32,273 nt of DNA, taken from contig JAITEL010000006.1 in NCBI GenBank assembly GCA_031282065.1, positions 1 through 32,273 of the forward strand. Reading direction: 5' to 3'. Source of the stretch: Treponema sp. GTDB taxonomy: Bacteria > Spirochaetota > Spirochaetia > Treponematales > Breznakiellaceae. The first letter of the stretch is position 1, and the number at the start of each line of letters is the position of its first letter. The translations under genes and the position numbers were made by a program. Below are positions 23,295 to 31,952 of this stretch, piece after piece. Under the pieces are notes generated by a model. The model saw nothing but the letters and a program-made list of their open reading frames with translations, was not told the origin of the DNA and did no database searches.

Positions 23295-23432
23295 CAAGGC
23301 CCTTGTCCTAGGTAAGACAAGACCCTTGTCCTAGCTAAGCCAAGACCCTTGTCCTAGTTAAGACAAGACCCTTGTCCTAGTTAAGCCAAGGCCCTTGTCC
23401 TAGGTAAGGCAAGACCCTTGTCCTCCCTAAGC
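23295..23432. repeat. 23-bp tandem array 4 (GACAAG/CTTGTC dyads)
   Basis: Six units of exactly 23 bp start at 23295, 23318, 23341, 23364, 23387 and 23410. The core dyad is GACAAG-ACC-CTTGTC, followed by CTAG and TAAG. The last unit ends at 23432 and the stop codon of the MgtC-family gene begins at 23433, so the array abuts the gene end exactly. Confidence 0.94.
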
Positions 23433-24113
23433 TTAGTACTTCTCCTTCAGCTCAACCCGTTCCACCTGGGGAATGCTTTTAAGGGCCGTCACCAGCCTGG
23501 CCACATCCGTGGTATCGGGAATGCCCACAAACAGGTGGAGCCTTACCTTTTCTTTCCCTTTGCTTTGAGCCACATCCATAGACAAGACCCGGACCATAAA
23601 AGAGCGCAAAACCTGCAAACAGGCGTTAAGTTCGGGGATTTCCGGCTTATCCGTGTTCAGGTTTATTTCCAGCAGTTTATTCCGCTCTTTAGGGAAGAGC
23701 CTGCCTTCAATAGGATTGAGGAGTATCAGGGTAATCAAGGTGATAATCAGGGTAAGCCCTGCGGCAAGGAACATCCCCGCGCCAATGGCCAGGCCCACCG
23801 CGGCGATAAGCCATAGGGAGGCGGCCGTGGTAAGGCCCTTGATGTTGTTTCCCAGCCGGATTATGGCCCCCGCCCCGAGGAAGCCGATACCCGATACCAC
23901 CTGGGCAGCGATCCTGCCGGGATCTCCGTTCTTGAGATAGAGGAATTCCTGGGGAAGCCAAACGGAAAGCAGCATCAGCAAGGTGGCTCCGGTGGCTATG
24001 AGAATGTGAGTGCGCAAGCCTGCGACCTGGTGCTGGCTGGCCCGCTCAAGCCCAATGATGGCCCCTGCGACAAAACCCAAGCCCAGGCGTATGGCCATAT
24101 CCAGTTCAGTCAT
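23433..24113 (-). CDS. MgtC/SapB family membrane protein
   Basis: The 226-residue product has four to five membrane segments in its first 140 residues, with the MgtC hallmarks LGLGFVAGAIIGLERASQHQ, GLRTHILIATGATL and VVSGIGFLGAGAIIR, then GLTTAASLWLIAAVGLAIG. A soluble C-terminal domain of about 75 residues follows (KVRLHLFVGI...VERVELKEKY). MgtC proteins affect magnesium or acid stress and ATP-synthase activity in some pathogens; in most bacteria the function is open. GAGGGA lies before ATG 24113. Its stop codon borders the fourth 23-bp array. Confidence 0.9.
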   Translation of the reverse strand: MTELDMAIRLGLGFVAGAIIGLERASQHQVAGLRTHILIATGATLLMLLSVWLPQEFLYLKNGDPGRIAAQVVSGIGFLGAGAIIRLGNNIKGLTTAASLWLIAAVGLAIGAGMFLAAGLTLIITLITLILLNPIEGRLFPKERNKLLEINLNTDKPEIPELNACLQVLRSFMVRVLSMDVAQSKGKEKVRLHLFVGIPDTTDVARLVTALKSIPQVERVELKEKY

Positions 24114-24320
24114 ACGTTCCCTCTGCCCTCCTCAAAACCCCATACGGTCCTGTACATACACCCGGTTTATGCCTGATCTGCCATACCGTATCGGGATCCA
24201 GAATAAACCATACCCTCCCATTAGCAAAGACCCCCCCGCCTGGGGTACAATAGAGGTAAGAAGACAACGTGCATCCTGAGTGCCCATAAGAAGGGGTGAG
24301 GGCGGAAGAGAAAAGGAACC
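24114..24320. promoter_or_regulatory. Divergent promoter region
   Basis: The gap separates divergent genes. Plus-strand TACAAT near 24246, preceded by TTAGCA about 19 bp upstream, is a possible promoter for 24321-25181. I see no clear minus-strand promoter and no gene. Confidence 0.3.
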
Positions 24321-25181
24321 ATGATTAGGGAGCTCGTTTTAAACCTGCGGCGAGTCAAAGTTTATGCCCTGGTGGGGGAAAGCGGTACGGGCAAAAGTTT
24401 TCGGGCAAAACTGGTGGCCCAGAAGTACCGTGTTGATTTTATCATTGATGACGGGCTGCTCATCCGGGATAACCGCATACTGGCAGGTCAGTCGGCAAAA
24501 AAAGAGAAGACCTTCCTTTCCGCGGTAAAAGTCGCCCTTTTTGATAACAAAACCCAGCGAGACGAGGTTGCCCGCAAGCTCCAGGGGGAACGGTTCAAGA
24601 AAATCCTGATATTGGGGACTTCCGTAAAGATGGTGAATAAAATCGCTGCCCGGCTCCAACTCCCGCCGCCGAGTAAAATCATAAAGATTGAGGATATCGC
24701 CTCCCAAAGGGATATTGAAACCGCCATGAGAACCAGGCGTATCGAAGGAAAACATGTGATTCCCGTACCTTCAATCGAGGTTAAACGCAACTACCCCGCT
24801 ATTTTTTATAATGCCATCCGGATCTTCAAACGGAAGGCGGTACCCCCAGGAATAGGTTCCACCCTCAGGGTTCATGAAAAGTCAGTGGTCCGTCCGGAAT
24901 ACTCAAAGCGGAATCGGGTGCTCATTTCAGAAACCGCACTGAGTTATATGGTTATCAACTGTGTAGATGAGTATAACCAAAACATACGCATTAAAAAGAT
25001 CATGATAAAAGACACTGCTATGGGCTACCGCCTGGTCATAACCATTGATGTGGCCTATGGTATCCAGTTAGGGGGAGATATACATGAACTGCAGCACTAT
25101 ATTATAGAGAGCATCGAACGGTATACGGGTATTCTCATTGAAGAAGTGAATATTATCATAGACAAAATTATCCAAACATGA
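24321..25181 (+). CDS. P-loop protein with C-terminal Asp23/Gls24-like domain
   Basis: The 286-residue protein is cytoplasmic, with no signal or membrane segment. A Walker A motif GESGTGKS lies at residues 19-26. FIIDDGLLI follows as a possible Walker B-like element, and ILILGTSVKMVNKIAARL is near 95-112. Residues about 200-286 (ISETALSYMVINCVDEYNQN through IEEVNIIIDKI) look like the Asp23/Gls24 (DUF322) fold. AAAAGGA precedes ATG 24321. I know no function for this combination. The N-terminal nucleotide site suggests an ATP- or nucleotide-dependent switch, and the Asp23-like part a protein interaction or envelope-stress role. Both are inference. Confidence 0.65.
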   Translation: MIRELVLNLRRVKVYALVGESGTGKSFRAKLVAQKYRVDFIIDDGLLIRDNRILAGQSAKKEKTFLSAVKVALFDNKTQRDEVARKLQGERFKKILILGTSVKMVNKIAARLQLPPPSKIIKIEDIASQRDIETAMRTRRIEGKHVIPVPSIEVKRNYPAIFYNAIRIFKRKAVPPGIGSTLRVHEKSVVRPEYSKRNRVLISETALSYMVINCVDEYNQNIRIKKIMIKDTAMGYRLVITIDVAYGIQLGGDIHELQHYIIESIERYTGILIEEVNIIIDKIIQT

Positions 25182-25320
25182 TTTTATAGAAGTCTGATAG
25201 CCACCTGTTCGATACTAAAAAGAAGGTGAACCTCGCTCAAAACTCCCCCCGTGTTTTGAGCAAGGCTCATATACAACATGCAAAGGCGATATGCATGTGG
25301 CATAGGTAAGAGGAGTTCCC
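25182..25320. other. Intergenic region with a 9-bp inverted repeat
   Basis: GCTCAAAAC (25235-25243) and GTTTTGAGC (25253-25261) form a perfect hairpin without a T-run on the plus strand. It may regulate the next gene or stabilise the message end. No gene is visible. Confidence 0.45.
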
Positions 25321-26550
25321 ATGAAGCGTTATGGTTTTATATTTTGTGCGGTCTTGTTTAGCGCTCTATCCCCGCAGCTTATAGCCGTACCGGCAATGGT
25401 ATCGGTAAGCGGTAAATATTACCTGGTTCAAAGTGACAGCGGAGCTGCGGATGCAGCCCTCCTTTCCCAGGAATTGGAAACCCGGTTTAAGCTGTACAAC
25501 AGCATTTTCCATTTTAAGGAGGACGCTATACGGGTCCCCCTCAAAGTCCGGGCCTATACCTCCAAGGAAGACTATGATGCCTATATCCTAGAGCACTTAG
25601 AAAAAACCAGCCCCGGGGCAGTGTATATGCACTACAATCAGCCTGAACGGCGGGAGTTGGTCATACACCGGGGCAGTGCAGAAGAGGCCCGGATGTTCCC
25701 CCATCAGGCCTTTATTCAATACCTGCGGGCCTTTATCCCCCATCCTCCTTCCTGGATCCGGGAGGGATTCGCCATCTATTTTAGCACCCTCAAGTTTGAG
25801 AGTGCTGCTCCTGTAGTACAGACCGAAACTTCCTCCGAGGCTGCTCCTTCTGATGGGGAAAGCCCAAAATCTCCGGGGGGATTGATCTACGAAGAGAATT
25901 TGGCCTGGCTTGAAACCGTAAAAAACCTGGGAGATAAGGCGCCTAGCCTGGAATCGGTATTCTTGGCAGATGTGCAAGGTTTTCCCGACCATTTACAAGG
26001 CCTATCCTGGGCTTTGGTTTCCTTTTTCAAAGACAGCAAACAAGCCCATTACGAGCGAATCCTCTACGAATGTTTCATGCTCCTCTCCAGTTCAGCAAGC
26101 TCGCCGGCTAATGCGGAAGTGGTTTTCCAACACATCCTCAGTTGGACCACCCTAGAAGCTTTGGAGCAGGATTATAAGGCATACCTGCATACCCGCAAGA
26201 CCTTTGTGGAACTCATTATCGAAGGACTGCAAGCATATAAGGATAAGGACTTGGAAACTGCGGAAGCGGTTTTCCGGCAGGCCTTACAGCAACGGTACAC
26301 CCATTACGCCCCTCATTATTACCTGGGCCTGGTAGCCTATGACCAAAAAAAGTACGATATTGCTGAAACCTATTACCGTTCCGCCTTGCAATACGGTGCC
26401 GATCCCGCGCTGGTTTCCTATGCCCAGGGAGTCAACGCCGCTTCTGCGGGCCGTAATAGTGAAGCCATAGCCTTCCTGGAACAGGCAGGGACCATCGCCC
26501 CCGCACAATACAAGGAACAGACGGATATGCTCATTAAGCGGCTGCGCTAA
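25321..26550 (+). CDS. Exported TPR protein with degenerate peptidase MA-like domain
   Basis: The 409-residue protein has an N-terminal signal peptide (MKRYGFIFCAVLFSALSPQL) and probably acts in the periplasm. The middle resembles peptidase MA-like proteins: HQAFIQYL at 128-135, then PSWIREGFAIYF at 144-154. Active gluzincins have HExxH at the first site and a Glu in 'xxEGxAxYF'. Here the second motif survives, but HExxH is replaced by HQAFI, so catalysis is doubtful. A Ser/Pro/Glu-rich insert lies near 165-190. About residues 300-400 form two to three TPR repeats (EGLQAYKDKDLETAEAVFRQ; YDQKKYDIAETYYRSALQYG). A GAGGAG site lies upstream of ATG 25321. A binding or scaffolding role is inferred. 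Confidence 0.72.
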   Translation: MKRYGFIFCAVLFSALSPQLIAVPAMVSVSGKYYLVQSDSGAADAALLSQELETRFKLYNSIFHFKEDAIRVPLKVRAYTSKEDYDAYILEHLEKTSPGAVYMHYNQPERRELVIHRGSAEEARMFPHQAFIQYLRAFIPHPPSWIREGFAIYFSTLKFESAAPVVQTETSSEAAPSDGESPKSPGGLIYEENLAWLETVKNLGDKAPSLESVFLADVQGFPDHLQGLSWALVSFFKDSKQAHYERILYECFMLLSSSASSPANAEVVFQHILSWTTLEALEQDYKAYLHTRKTFVELIIEGLQAYKDKDLETAEAVFRQALQQRYTHYAPHYYLGLVAYDQKKYDIAETYYRSALQYGADPALVSYAQGVNAASAGRNSEAIAFLEQAGTIAPAQYKEQTDMLIKRLR

Positions 26551-26595
26551 AGGCCCCAAAGCGTACCGCACCAGGGCAGAGCGAGATTGAGTAAG

Positions 26596-27765
26596 CTACT
26601 CGGCAGGACTTTCGCTTTGCCATGCATGCCAGCGCGGGCACTGGGGAGAAGGCTCTCCCGGAGAAAGGGGGGCATCCCCTGGATTGAGAACTCCGGGAAA
26701 GGAGCGCCTTCCCCACTCAGACAGGCGCGGTTTCTTAATGATAATGCCGTGAGCCTTGAATATCCGCCGGATAGCCTGATCCAATTCTACTCGCGGGGGA
26801 TTTATGGGTAGGATAAAACGTCGTGCAGCCATGAAGATGTTCTTATAGTGATCCGGGATCTCCGCATCCCATTGGGTAATCCCTTCAAGATAGGCTTCTA
26901 GCAACGCAGCGAGCGCTTCACCGGGAGCCCCCTTAAACCCCTCATAGCTTATACGTTTCAGGCTGTCCAAATAGCGGCTACGAAAAGCAGCCTCTTCCTT
27001 CATCAAATGGCTTGCATGGGGTTGCAGGAATTCATATACCCCAAAGCTTATGAGCTTTTCGACAATCTGTACTGCAGAGGAAGAATGGATGATCTTAAAC
27101 AACTCCTCCGTGAGCCGGGAGGGAGAGATTCCCGCCAGTAAAGGGGCTTGCTGCTTGATCTTCCATTTCAGGGGCAGGGGCAGGGTGAAACCCGTAGCGG
27201 CAGCGTATTTGAGGGCCCGGATCATCCGCACCGGATCATCGTTGAATATGGTAGCCAGGGGAATAATAGGGCGGATCCGTTTCTTTCGTATATCTGGTAT
27301 ACCCCCCACATAATCCACCACCAACTCTTTCAGGGGATCATAGAACAGGGCGTTCAAGGTAAAATCCCTGCGGAGCACATCCTCTTCAATGGTCCCAAAG
27401 GTGTTACTGGTGAGCCCGTCCTTGAGGGAACGAAAGGTGGAAACCTCGAAAACCTGGGTCCCAAAACGCACATGTACCAGCCTGAAACGCTGGCCAATGA
27501 TCCGGGCTTGATGAAAGAGTTTCTTTATCCGGGTAGGGCTGGCAGCACTGACAATATCAAAATCTTTAGGGCTTTTACCGAGGATCAAATCCCGAACCGC
27601 CCCACCTACGATATAGGTCTCATAGCCCCTGGATTGTAAGGATTCAATAATATACACCGCTTTGGGATCCACCGCGGAAACCCTAATACCGTGTTCATCC
27701 TGGGTATACACTATCGCTTTTTTAACGGGCCTTCCGTCTTGTTCAGTAGAATAACGGATGCGCAA
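26596..27765 (-). CDS. pcnB: PcnB-type poly(A) polymerase / tRNA nucleotidyltransferase family
   Basis: The 389-residue product belongs to the class II nucleotidyltransferases. YIVGGAVRDLILGKSPKDFD carries the GGAVRD and DxD catalytic motif, RRDFTLNALFYDP the third region, and FNDDPVRMIRALKYAAATGF the head of the helical domain. RIIGQRFRLVHVRFG points to PcnB poly(A) polymerases rather than CCA-adding enzymes. The C-terminus is rich in Pro, Arg and Ser. The start is TTG 27765 with GAGAGGCGG upstream; no ATG fits. It adds 3' poly(A) tails that speed RNA decay, if PcnB is right. It converges on the TPR gene. Confidence 0.85.
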   Translation of the reverse strand: MRIRYSTEQDGRPVKKAIVYTQDEHGIRVSAVDPKAVYIIESLQSRGYETYIVGGAVRDLILGKSPKDFDIVSAASPTRIKKLFHQARIIGQRFRLVHVRFGTQVFEVSTFRSLKDGLTSNTFGTIEEDVLRRDFTLNALFYDPLKELVVDYVGGIPDIRKKRIRPIIPLATIFNDDPVRMIRALKYAAATGFTLPLPLKWKIKQQAPLLAGISPSRLTEELFKIIHSSSAVQIVEKLISFGVYEFLQPHASHLMKEEAAFRSRYLDSLKRISYEGFKGAPGEALAALLEAYLEGITQWDAEIPDHYKNIFMAARRFILPINPPRVELDQAIRRIFKAHGIIIKKPRLSEWGRRSFPGVLNPGDAPLSPGEPSPQCPRWHAWQSESPAE

Positions 27766-27840
27766 GGAAGCCGCCTCTCAATAGAAAAATAAACGTTCTG
27801 TTTCAACGAAACTACACGGGTAACGCCCCTATGTTTTGCA

Positions 27841-27870
27841 GCGGTTTCACCATGCCTCCTGTGAAACCGC
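27841..27870. other. Perfect 10-bp inverted repeat between pcnB and the hydrolase gene
   Basis: GCGGTTTCAC (27841-27850) and GTGAAACCGC (27861-27870) enclose 10 bases. Read on the minus strand it lies 18 bp after the hydrolase stop, a place for a terminator, but no T-run follows. It may be a terminator of a weaker kind or a processing hairpin. Confidence 0.55.
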
Positions 27871-27887
27871 CTCTTGTACTACCAACC

Positions 27888-28943
27888 TTAGGCCGGCTCA
27901 AGACCATGACCGGAACGCGACTCCTCAAGGGGCACGGGGGAATCGCAATGCCGGATAATCCAGCTCAAGAGATTGTCGGTAACCTCTTCCCGGTTGGTTT
28001 CATGCAAGGTTTCATGCCGGGCATCAGGATACAAGACAAATTCCAGATCCTCTATCCCCAAAGACCGGTAGGCATTTACTAAGGCGGTGGGGCTCTTTCC
28101 CATCTCCCCCACCGGGTCTGCACTGCCGCAGAACACATAGATGGGTATGTCCCGGCGGATACGCTCAAGGGCCTCGGGTTTGTGAATTTGGTTAAGCAGT
28201 ATACTCAGATCCCGATAGAAGCCCACAGAACAGAGCAGACCGCTTAGGGGATCCGCTACATAGGCATCCACCATGGCTTCATCCCGGGAGAGCCAATCAA
28301 AGGCGGTCCGGTTCGGTTTAAAGGGCTTATTAAAGGGCCCATCCGCCGCCATGCGGGCCAGGACCGAAATCTTACGGGGCCCTCCTTTAAGCAGGGTAAG
28401 TAAAGCCATAAAGGGAGCGCTCATCCTGATTCGTAAGCCGTCCGGCCCTCGAGTTCCTGAGAGTATACAGCCGGCAAGCCCGTATGCATGGGTTTCAAGG
28501 TACTGCTGGACCAGAAAAGAACCCCAGGAATGTCCTAACAGGAACAAGGGCACCTGGGGATAGATCTGCTTGATCCGTTGGTTGATGCAGTCAATATCCC
28601 CTATAAGCTTGGGAATACCCTCTGTATCTGCACAATGCCCCAAAAGCCCGCCCTTACCCGGAGGGTTTATCGAAAGATCGGCGGTTTTACCGTGGCCCCG
28701 CTGGTCCGCAGCCCAAACCTCAATACCTTCCTCGCTCAGCCGCTTTGCAAGTCTTTCGTAACGAAGGGAATGTTCCCCCATACCGTGGACGATATGTAAC
28801 ACGCCCCGAGGCAGAGGATTACGCTGGAGGAACCTATAGGGAATCCAATGTCTCACAAAAAGCTTCGCACCATCATAGGCACTGAGCCATGTATCGGGGG
28901 TACTGAGGGTATCGAGCTTTTCCGATAGATTCACTCCATCCAT
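27888..28943 (-). CDS. Alpha/beta hydrolase, monoacylglycerol lipase-like
   Basis: The 351-residue product has the serine aminopeptidase S33/Hydrolase_4 layout. HIVHGMGEHSLRY supplies the oxyanion loop and WAADQRGHGKT follows. LGHSWGSFLVQQYLE contains the nucleophile Ser. FCGSADPVGE has the catalytic Asp and YPDARHETLHE the His. This resembles monoglyceride lipases and lysophospholipases that cleave acylglycerols; the substrate is not certain. No signal peptide is seen, so it is cytoplasmic. ATG 28943 is preferred to TTG 28979 because AGGGAG lies upstream, though somewhat far away. It diverges from the RNA methyltransferase gene. Confidence 0.82.
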   Translation of the reverse strand: MDGVNLSEKLDTLSTPDTWLSAYDGAKLFVRHWIPYRFLQRNPLPRGVLHIVHGMGEHSLRYERLAKRLSEEGIEVWAADQRGHGKTADLSINPPGKGGLLGHCADTEGIPKLIGDIDCINQRIKQIYPQVPLFLLGHSWGSFLVQQYLETHAYGLAGCILSGTRGPDGLRIRMSAPFMALLTLLKGGPRKISVLARMAADGPFNKPFKPNRTAFDWLSRDEAMVDAYVADPLSGLLCSVGFYRDLSILLNQIHKPEALERIRRDIPIYVFCGSADPVGEMGKSPTALVNAYRSLGIEDLEFVLYPDARHETLHETNREEVTDNLLSWIIRHCDSPVPLEESRSGHGLEPA

Positions 28944-28983
28944 AGGTCTATTGTACTCCCTATAGGATTGTTGTGGCAATCAT

Positions 28984-28991
28984 GGTATAGT
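28984..28991 (+). promoter_or_regulatory. Extended minus-10 promoter very close to a start codon
   Basis: TATAGT at 28986-28991 is preceded by TG at 28983-28984, an extended minus-10. Transcription would begin near 28998, at or next to ATG 28999. No ribosome site is present, so the message may be leaderless. Confidence 0.45.
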
Positions 28992-28998
28992 ATGAATA

Positions 28999-30168
28999 AT
29001 GGGAATTGGGACACTTTTTACCGCACCGGTGGAGGGTATCAGTACCCGTGGAGCCGGGGTCCTTCATGTCCAGGGGTACTGTATTTTCATGGATTACACC
29101 GTTCCCGGGGATCGCATCATCGGACAGATTAGTGAGGAACACAAAGACTGGGCAAAAGGGGAACTGCTGGAAATACTTGAACCTTCCCCCCAACGAAGGA
29201 CGCCGGTCTGCGACGTTTTTGGAACATGCGGGGCTTGTTCCCTCCAGCATCTTAGCTATGAAACCCAGATCAGCGAGAAAGCACGGATAGTGCAGGACGC
29301 CTTGAGCAGAATCGGTGGATTAACAAGCCCTTTGCCGTTAACCTGTGTTGCTTCACAGCCTTGGGCATACCGAAACCGGGTGCAATTCCATAGTATACGC
29401 CCCTTTCATCCAGGAGCCCTGGGGTTTAAAAGCCGCGACCATACACGCATCATCCCCCTTAGGGATTGTCCTGTGGCAGACCCAGGCATCCGGCAAGCCC
29501 TCAGGGAACGGGCGCTTCTGCCGCCCCCTGGGCAGGACCGGTTCACCGTGTATTCCCGGCTCAACACGTTTTTGAGTGAAGGAGCCCTGCGCCGCGGACG
29601 GGTTTCCCTCCTGGACCGGGAACTCCTCATAGATGCAGGGGTGTTTTTTCAAAGTAACGGGAACATGCTGGAACTCCTTATCAAAGACCTCAAGGAGCAT
29701 GCCCTGGAAGCAGACAGGTCCTTGCCTATGGCCGACCTGTACTGCGGGGTGGGAACCTTTGGGGCCTTTTTACAGGATCTGTTTCCCCGCATGGATCTGG
29801 TGGAGCAAAACCCCGGCGCCCTGGCTCTTGCTCGGGAAAATGTCCGGGGCAAGGGGATAGGCTATGCGGCCCTCGGTACTGATCAGTGGGTAAAGACCCG
29901 TTCCCCTAAGGGGCCTTACGGCTTTATGGTGGTAGATCCCCCTCGACAGGGGCTGTCCCCGGGACTGCGGCAGTGGCTGGTCCAGCGGGGGCCGCGGCTG
30001 CTCGCCTATGTATCCTGTGATCCTGCTACCCTGGCAAGGGATAGCAAGGCATTAGTCCAAGGGGGCTATGAGCTTAAAGCGCTCAAGCTCTATGATTTTT
30101 ATCCCCAAACCGCGCACATCGAGAGCCTGGGGTTCTTTACCAAAGACAGGGCCGTCCATGATACTTAA
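28999..30168 (+). CDS. TrmA/RumA family RNA (uracil-5-)-methyltransferase
   Basis: The 389-residue protein methylates C5 of uridine in rRNA or tRNA with SAM. Residues 1-60 resemble a TRAM domain (GIGTLFTAPVEGISTRGAGV). CDVFGTCGAC (71, 77, 80) and a Cys near 157 (LRDCPVAD) can hold a [4Fe-4S] cluster, as in RlmD. FFQSNGNMLE, DLYCGVGTFGAF, VVDPPRQG, YVSCDPATLARD with the catalytic Cys, and FYPQTAHIESL complete the catalytic domain. The 23S U1939 enzyme RlmD is likeliest; RlmC/RlmCD and TrmA are alternatives. The ATG has no ribosome site (see promoter). The next gene overlaps its end. Confidence 0.88.
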   Translation: MGIGTLFTAPVEGISTRGAGVLHVQGYCIFMDYTVPGDRIIGQISEEHKDWAKGELLEILEPSPQRRTPVCDVFGTCGACSLQHLSYETQISEKARIVQDALSRIGGLTSPLPLTCVASQPWAYRNRVQFHSIRPFHPGALGFKSRDHTRIIPLRDCPVADPGIRQALRERALLPPPGQDRFTVYSRLNTFLSEGALRRGRVSLLDRELLIDAGVFFQSNGNMLELLIKDLKEHALEADRSLPMADLYCGVGTFGAFLQDLFPRMDLVEQNPGALALARENVRGKGIGYAALGTDQWVKTRSPKGPYGFMVVDPPRQGLSPGLRQWLVQRGPRLLAYVSCDPATLARDSKALVQGGYELKALKLYDFYPQTAHIESLGFFTKDRAVHDT

Positions 30169-31888
30169 ATGCCGCTCATCCTGGGTATGGGGCTGGGTCT
30201 TGGGTATCTTGAGCGTCTTCCCCCTCAGGGCGCAGAGCCCGGGAGCGCCCCTGTGGAAGCAGGCTCTGGGAGGAAGCGTTATCGGGCTTCCCTCGGTACA
30301 GGATGGTTCGGTAGTGGTGGTCTGCGATGGGGGGAACCTCAGAGCCTACAGCGGGAACGGGAGATTCCTGTGGAACTACTATGCCCGCGGGCGATTAGGG
30401 CCCTTTGTAAGCCGCTCCCGGGAGGGAACGAGCTATATCAGCAGGACCAACGGCGTGCTCATCGCGGTGAGCCGTACAGGCCGGGAACTATGGCGGGCTG
30501 ACCTAGGCGCTCCCTTGGTAGGGCCGGTCTTGCAAGGCTGGGATGGACGGATCTTTGCGGCCAGTGAAAAACAAGTCTCCTGTTATAGTGCCGGCGGAAC
30601 CTTGTTGTGGTATACCCGATTGGATGAGGCCATAGCCATAGCTCCTGTGGCAGACCGGCAGGGGGGGCTGCTCCTGGCACTGGCCAATGGAGCGGTCCTC
30701 CGGATCGATGGTTTTGGCAACACCCGCTCCCAGGTCCTGCCCCAGGTACCTGCGGTGCTTGTCCCGCTGGCAGGAGCGCCCTATAGGGGCAATGCCGGGA
30801 AAGGGGCTTCCGGGATCACCCTTCCCATGCTCGTCCTCTACCCTAATGGTGAGATACAGGGCTATGGAGGAGACTACCCGGATTTTCCCCTGCTGCCTGA
30901 GCTGCCGCTGGCCGCGGCATACCGGGATGGGCAGGTGGCCATTACCTTGAGGCAGGGGCAGGTACTGCTCCTTTCCCTTACCGAGGGAAGGATACTCTGG
31001 AGCAGAGAAAATACCGCTGGCACTCAGGAAATCCTGGAAAAACCAGGGGCGCTCCCGGAGGCCCGTATGATCTACAATGAGCGGGGGATCTATATGCTCT
31101 CCCAAAATCGGGCCGCGGGCTTCAGCCCCCAAGGACTGCGGCGCTGGTTTGTACGCATCAGAGGGTCTGCATCCCTTCCTAATATAAGCGATGAGGGACT
31201 GCTCTATTCAGGAGGAAACGATTGGGTGCTCTATGCCTATCAGGTGGAGGAAGCGATCCGGGGCACTGAAGAGGACCGGTACGAGGACCGCTCCCCAGGG
31301 ACCTATGGACTTGGGGAGTCCATTCCTGGGTATGCCTTAGCCGCTATTCCCTTGAGTGAGGCCGGTGTACGGAACACCCTTGAGATGATTCGCCTTGCCC
31401 TCCAGGAAGGAAGGGTGGGGAAGGGAGAACCGGAGTTCACCGCCTATCTCATGGAAGTTGCAGGCAGCGTCCGGGCGAACCTCAAGACTTCCCTCCTCCA
31501 CCCGCCGGTAGACGTGCGTCAGCGCTTACAGGCGGTGAGGCTCCTTGCCCGGCTTGGCTCTGCGGAGAGCATACCCTTTCTGGCGGCCCAGTTTTCCCGT
31601 GAGCCTGAGCCGCTGGTCCAGGCACAGATTGCACAGGCTATAGGGCGCATAGGGATGGATCCCCAGGGCCTTGCGCTCAAGGCCTTGAGCCAAAGGGTAT
31701 TTCCCCCGGCGCAGTTGAGGGATGAGCAGACCCTGCTTGCGGTCGCCCAGGCAGTGGGCGCGCTCTGCCGTTTCTCCGGTCCTCCGCTCAGCCAAGCGGG
31801 TATCCCCCTTCTGGTCGCGCTGGCAGGCCATGAGAGCTCCCTTCTGGTGCGGAAACAAGCCCTCCAGGAGCTTCTTTCCCTCCAGTAG
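30158..31888 (+). CDS. Exported PQQ-like beta-propeller and HEAT-repeat protein
   Basis: The 576-residue protein begins with a signal peptide (ATG 30158: MILKCRSSWVWGWVLGILSV) cleaved about at ALA-like RAQS. Residues about 30-400 form several PQQ/quinoprotein-like blades, seen as WKQALGGSVIGLPSVQDGSV, GRELWRADLGAPLVGPV and TGGTLLWYTRL-type segments. Residues about 470-576 hold HEAT-like helical repeats (RQRLQAVRLLARLGSAESIP; RIGMDPQGL). It is likely periplasmic. No catalytic residues were recognised. It overlaps the RNA methyltransferase gene by 11 bp in another frame and shares its message. A later ATG-free start inside the frame seems unlikely. Function is unknown; binding or assembly of envelope proteins, as in BamB, is one guess. 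Confidence 0.78.
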   Translation: MILKCRSSWVWGWVLGILSVFPLRAQSPGAPLWKQALGGSVIGLPSVQDGSVVVVCDGGNLRAYSGNGRFLWNYYARGRLGPFVSRSREGTSYISRTNGVLIAVSRTGRELWRADLGAPLVGPVLQGWDGRIFAASEKQVSCYSAGGTLLWYTRLDEAIAIAPVADRQGGLLLALANGAVLRIDGFGNTRSQVLPQVPAVLVPLAGAPYRGNAGKGASGITLPMLVLYPNGEIQGYGGDYPDFPLLPELPLAAAYRDGQVAITLRQGQVLLLSLTEGRILWSRENTAGTQEILEKPGALPEARMIYNERGIYMLSQNRAAGFSPQGLRRWFVRIRGSASLPNISDEGLLYSGGNDWVLYAYQVEEAIRGTEEDRYEDRSPGTYGLGESIPGYALAAIPLSEAGVRNTLEMIRLALQEGRVGKGEPEFTAYLMEVAGSVRANLKTSLLHPPVDVRQRLQAVRLLARLGSAESIPFLAAQFSREPEPLVQAQIAQAIGRIGMDPQGLALKALSQRVFPPAQLRDEQTLLAVAQAVGALCRFSGPPLSQAGIPLLVALAGHESSLLVRKQALQELLSLQ

Positions 31889-31952
31889 GCTTGCGCGTAT
31901 AAGGCCCCTTGATGGTGCTATGCTTCATAAGCGCACCCGGCCGGGCTTAGGG

